Source: Victivallales bacterium | Lineage (GTDB): Bacteria; Verrucomicrobiota; Lentisphaeria; Oligosphaerales; Oligosphaeraceae | NCBI GenBank assembly: GCA_017617415.1 | Contig: JAFZWH010000134.1 | Location: forward strand, 1-64,000 | Reading direction: 5' to 3' | Length of the DNA stretch: 64,000 nucleotides | Part shown: positions 61,072-64,000 of the stretch, piece by piece | Numbering within the stretch: position 1 is the first letter of the stretch | How the letters are laid out: each line of letters opens with the position of its first letter | Notes under the pieces: generated by a model | What the model was told of the DNA's origin: nothing | What the model saw: the letters and a program-made list of their open reading frames with translations, nothing else | The model's database searches: none | Position numbers and translations under genes: made by a program

Positions 61072-63279
61072 ATGAAACGATTTTTCGTCCTCACGATGCT
61101 CCTGGCGAGTCTCCTCGCCTTGCGCACCACCGCCGAAACACTGCCACTGAAGGAGGGATGGAGTCATCTCGCACACTCCGTCGTCGAACCAACCGGCGGG
61201 CGTGATGGGCACGAGTGCCTCCATGTTCACGCTGAACTCCCTTCTTGCACGATGCAGGACTGGGAGGGCGATGCCTACAGCAAGCATTCCTCCAGCGCCT
61301 TCCTGCCCATTACGCCAGGGCAGCCATATTTCCTCGCCGTCTGGGCAAAGGGCGCGGCGGACTTCTGGCTGCATGTGTGGACCTACGAGGAGAAAGATCT
61401 GTCCACATTCGTCCTCAGCACCTCCGCTGCGGACTACTCGGACCGCTTTGCCATTCTCGAGGACGGCGAATGGCATTTTTGCGTCTCTCCGCTGCTCACT
61501 TTTCCAGAGAACGCCCATTACGCCAAAGTGGTGCTGGAGGTAATCAGCAACCTTCCCGGAACTCCCTACCTCGACCTGCGTCTCTCGGATGTGGTCTTCA
61601 CTGAGTCCGCTGCACACCCCGACCCTCGCATGACAGTGGTGAAACCCATCACTGACCGTTTGCTCACACCGAAGGCAGAAGTACTTCCCGCCCAACCAGC
61701 AGACGTACTTTCCTTCCGGCTTGCTCGTGGCGAGACCTCCGCCGCGAGTTTCGTGGTGGAAGGCGCGCCGACCGCCCCATTGGAGACGCTGCTACCCAAG
61801 GCATCTGCGCTGGAATCGGAAAACAGCGGTCTCATTCCCGCCGATTCGCTGGTCATCCGCCATGTGGCAACCTGGTACACCGGTGTGCCGTCCATCACCA
61901 TCAAACAACCCGGTTTCCGTACCCTTACCCCAGAGCTGCTGCTCAACGACCCAACGCTGGTAAAGGCCTGCTCCGCCGACCGCGGGAACTACGTTCGACT
62001 CGACTTCCCGGAACGCTCTTACTACTCCTACATTTCCGCCGAACTGGATGAACAATACGGTCTGCCCAAAAAAGAATATTTCCACCTCGACATCAAGGAG
62101 TTCCCGGTACGGGACAGTGTGGAACTCCAGCCCGTTCGCCTCAGTCCAGGCGAACGTCGGCAGTTCTGGGCGACATTCCACGTGCCGGAAGACGCGCTAC
62201 CCGGAACCTACCGCGGAACTATCGCGCTTACGAATGAGGGCAAGACATGTATGGAATTGCCCGTCACCGTTGAGGTCCTCCCGTTCGACCTGCTTCCCCC
62301 TGAGAACTACATCTCATCCATCTACTACAAGGGATATCTCGGCCCCAACGGCGCCATCGGTGCGGGAAACTACCCCGACAGCAAGACCCCCGAGCAATAC
62401 CTCGCCGAAATGCGCAATCTCAAGGCCCATGGCGTGGACAACCCGCCAATCTTCCTATGGTGGCGCAGCGAAGACATCCACTACCTCGATGAATGCCTCA
62501 CTCTGCGCGAACTCGCTGGAATGGACAACCACACTCTCTTCCTGTGGGGCAGTAACACCGGCGACTCCGAACGACCGGAAGATTTGGTACAGCTGCGTGA
62601 ATCCGTGGAAAAGGCCATCGCCATCGCACATGAACACGGTGCTGAGGAAATCTACTTCTACGGCATCGACGAGGCGCGGCCGGAGGTCTTGGCAAGAGAA
62701 CAGGCAGCCTGGCAGGTCGTCCACGACGCTGGCGGCAAGATTTATGTCGCGGTGATGGACCTCTCCGACAGCCTGGACACCTCGCTTGACCTGGCCGTGG
62801 TCGCCGGCGAGCGCTTCACCCCCGACGAGTTCGCCCGCGCCAAGGCGAAAGGCATGAAGCTCCTCAGCTACGGCCACCCACAGGGCGGTTGCGTGACACC
62901 GGAGACCTATCGCCGAAACTACGGGCTGCTCCTCTGGCAATGGGGCTTCGACGGCGCGATGACCCACGCATACCAATGCGGATACGGCTTCATCTGGAAT
63001 GACTTCGATGGACTCTACCGCGACGAGAACATGACCTACCCCACCGCTGACGGCGTCATCGACACCATCCAGTGGGAGGGCTACCGCGAGAGCGTGAACG
63101 ACCTGCGCTATCTGGCTACCCTCCAGCAAGCCATCCGCCAGGCGCCGAATACGCCCGCCGCCATCCAAGCTGCCGCCTTCCTTGCCGACCTGAAAACCGC
63201 CGACCTCGCCACCCGCGACCTGGATGAAATCCGTTCCGAGATGATTGACTTCATTCTCGCATTGCACGCACAACGCTAG
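61072..63279 (+). CDS. Secreted DUF4091 (GH123-like) glycoside hydrolase
   Basis: A 735-residue protein with a signal peptide (FFVLTMLLASLLALRTTA). A carbohydrate-binding-like domain (about 25-190) and a beta-sandwich (200-420, SFRLARGETSAASFVVEG, PEDALPGTYRGTIAL) precede a TIM barrel ending in the DUF4091 hallmark YPTADGVIDTIQWEGYRESV and NDLRYL. EEIYFYGIDEARPEVL at about 525 offers the acid pair expected in GH123-like enzymes (Asp-Glu). N-acetylgalactosaminidase activity is known for some relatives, so this is an inference. The MFS gene starts two bases after its stop. Confidence 0.85.
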   Translation: MKRFFVLTMLLASLLALRTTAETLPLKEGWSHLAHSVVEPTGGRDGHECLHVHAELPSCTMQDWEGDAYSKHSSSAFLPITPGQPYFLAVWAKGAADFWLHVWTYEEKDLSTFVLSTSAADYSDRFAILEDGEWHFCVSPLLTFPENAHYAKVVLEVISNLPGTPYLDLRLSDVVFTESAAHPDPRMTVVKPITDRLLTPKAEVLPAQPADVLSFRLARGETSAASFVVEGAPTAPLETLLPKASALESENSGLIPADSLVIRHVATWYTGVPSITIKQPGFRTLTPELLLNDPTLVKACSADRGNYVRLDFPERSYYSYISAELDEQYGLPKKEYFHLDIKEFPVRDSVELQPVRLSPGERRQFWATFHVPEDALPGTYRGTIALTNEGKTCMELPVTVEVLPFDLLPPENYISSIYYKGYLGPNGAIGAGNYPDSKTPEQYLAEMRNLKAHGVDNPPIFLWWRSEDIHYLDECLTLRELAGMDNHTLFLWGSNTGDSERPEDLVQLRESVEKAIAIAHEHGAEEIYFYGIDEARPEVLAREQAAWQVVHDAGGKIYVAVMDLSDSLDTSLDLAVVAGERFTPDEFARAKAKGMKLLSYGHPQGGCVTPETYRRNYGLLLWQWGFDGAMTHAYQCGYGFIWNDFDGLYRDENMTYPTADGVIDTIQWEGYRESVNDLRYLATLQQAIRQAPNTPAAIQAAAFLADLKTADLATRDLDEIRSEMIDFILALHAQR

Positions 63280-63281
63280 TC

Positions 63282-64000
63282 ATGTCTTCCCGCGCCCCCC
63301 TCCACTTCCAACCCTGTGACTATGCGTGCTTCCTGATTTACACCACCTATGCATGGTGCGCATTCTGCATCCCGAATGTCCTGGGGCCGCTGACGGAAGA
63401 ACTTCATTTCGCCATCGCTGAAGGCAATGCCGCGCTGGCCGGAACCCTCGCTCTCTGGCGGGGCTGCTTCGTACTGCTGTCCATGATGGCATGTGGCTTC
63501 ATCGCAGGACGATGGGGAAAGCGCCACTCGCTGGCCATAGCCACAGTGCTGGTCGGCGGAGGAATCCTCTTTGGCGCCACCGCGAATTGTTATACGACAC
63601 TGGTCGCCGCAATCGTCGTCTCGTCAATCGGCCAAGGCTTTTTCGAGGGACTTCTCACGCCGCTGGTGAATGAAAACCACCGTGCCGAGCAGGACGCCGC
63701 ACGCTATGTGAACATCACCCACTCCTTCTGGGCAGTGGGTTCCATCAGCATCATGCTCCTGGCGGGTTTCCTGCTACAGCATGGCGTGTCGTGGCGAATC
63801 GTCTTGTCGCTCGTGGGCTTTGCCACGATCTTTCCCGGAGCCTTCTTCTTTCGGCAACGCCGTCAGGACCAGTTGTTCCAAAGCGAGGTTCGGAATTTCC
63901 ATCAAACCTGGGAACAAGTTCGCAAGGCATTGGGCAGGATGCGGTTCTGGCTCTTTCTTGCCGCCATGCCTCTGGCCAGTGGAGTCGAACACAGCCTGCT
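63282..64000 (+). CDS. Major facilitator superfamily transporter, 5' part
   Basis: The frame from ATG 63282 stays open to the end of the window (239 complete codons). It encodes several membrane helices (CFLIYTTYAWCAFCIPNVLG, TLALWRGCFVLLSMMACGFI, LAIATVLVGGGILFGATA, TLVAAIVVSSIGQGFFEG) with the loop-2-like GFIAGRWGKRHSLA that marks MFS proteins. Two bases after the DUF4091 hydrolase gene, so probably co-transcribed and importing its product. The 3' end is outside the window. Confidence 0.85.
   Translation, partial: MSSRAPLHFQPCDYACFLIYTTYAWCAFCIPNVLGPLTEELHFAIAEGNAALAGTLALWRGCFVLLSMMACGFIAGRWGKRHSLAIATVLVGGGILFGATANCYTTLVAAIVVSSIGQGFFEGLLTPLVNENHRAEQDAARYVNITHSFWAVGSISIMLLAGFLLQHGVSWRIVLSLVGFATIFPGAFFFRQRRQDQLFQSEVRNFHQTWEQVRKALGRMRFWLFLAAMPLASGVEHSL

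Noticed and set aside
1-64000. tRNA, rRNA, tmRNA, RNase P or SRP RNA genes
   Set aside because: No T-loop GTTCGAATCC-type sequence with acceptor pairing and no conserved rRNA, tmRNA, RNase P or SRP motif was noticed on reading both strands. A covariance-model scan would be needed to exclude divergent cases.

Overview
The window looks like a chromosomal segment of a host-associated or sediment Lentisphaerota bacterium (Victivallales-like). This is an inference from gene content, not from a marker gene. The evidence is: about 60% G+C; several stand-alone secreted proteins with a type II secretion prepilin leader ([17 protein letters not shown] core) that are typical of Lentisphaerota, Planctomycetota and Verrucomicrobiota; a partial type II secretion operon; and many glycoside hydrolases and related secreted proteins of the kind that dominate Lentisphaerota genomes. 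No rRNA, tRNA, CRISPR array, prophage or classical insertion sequence was seen.

Layout. 1-3.7 kb: the 3' part of an acyl-activating enzyme, an AAA-ATPase/PD-(D/E)XK protein and an AraC regulator. 4.1-12.6 kb: a carbohydrate operon (TIM-barrel hydrolase, GH78-like rhamnosidase, metallo-beta-lactamase-fold protein), a prepilin-like protein and a frameshifted DUF4838 protein. 12.6-20.2 kb, minus strand: two tyrosine phosphatases of unrelated folds, an ABM monooxygenase, ruvB, ruvA, and type II secretion gspH, gspG and gspF. 20.4-22.2 kb: a NosR/NapH-like flavin and iron-sulphur membrane protein with a membrane-anchored flavin reductase. 22.2-26.2 kb: a WaaP-like kinase, a DUF3137-like/LemA pair and an XRE regulator. 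26.5-31.6 kb: GH27 alpha-galactosidase, purA, hisF, hisH and a metallophosphoesterase. 32.3-41.8 kb: a heterodimeric ABC exporter, a REP-associated tyrosine transposase (RAYT), a prepilin-like gene behind a cobalamin riboswitch, and a zinc-type ABC uptake operon. 42-52.2 kb: typA, a prepilin-like gene with an attenuator-like leader, an alginate-export-type porin, and a GH38/TIM-barrel/subtilase operon. 52.5-64 kb: a catalytically dead CocE-like protein, ssb, an operon of a large secreted protein, FAD oxidoreductase, rsmE and a small membrane protein, another prepilin-like gene, a DUF4091 hydrolase, and the 5' part of an MFS transporter.

How it fits together. Most of the window serves polysaccharide or glycoprotein breakdown. 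Secreted hydrolases and carbohydrate-binding proteins act outside or in the periplasm, a porin and an MFS transporter move products, and cytoplasmic GH27, GH38 and TIM-barrel enzymes finish them. AraC and XRE regulators sit divergently beside two of these loci. The prepilin-like proteins presumably use the type II secretion and prepilin peptidase machinery, part of which is encoded here.

The most unusual signals are in the repeats and the RNA. A family of REP-like palindromes is scattered between genes and also sits, in frame, twice inside the RAYT gene that is the likely agent of REP spread. A well-formed cobalamin riboswitch precedes a prepilin-like gene instead of a B12 gene. Another prepilin-like gene has a strong promoter followed at once by a terminator-like leader.
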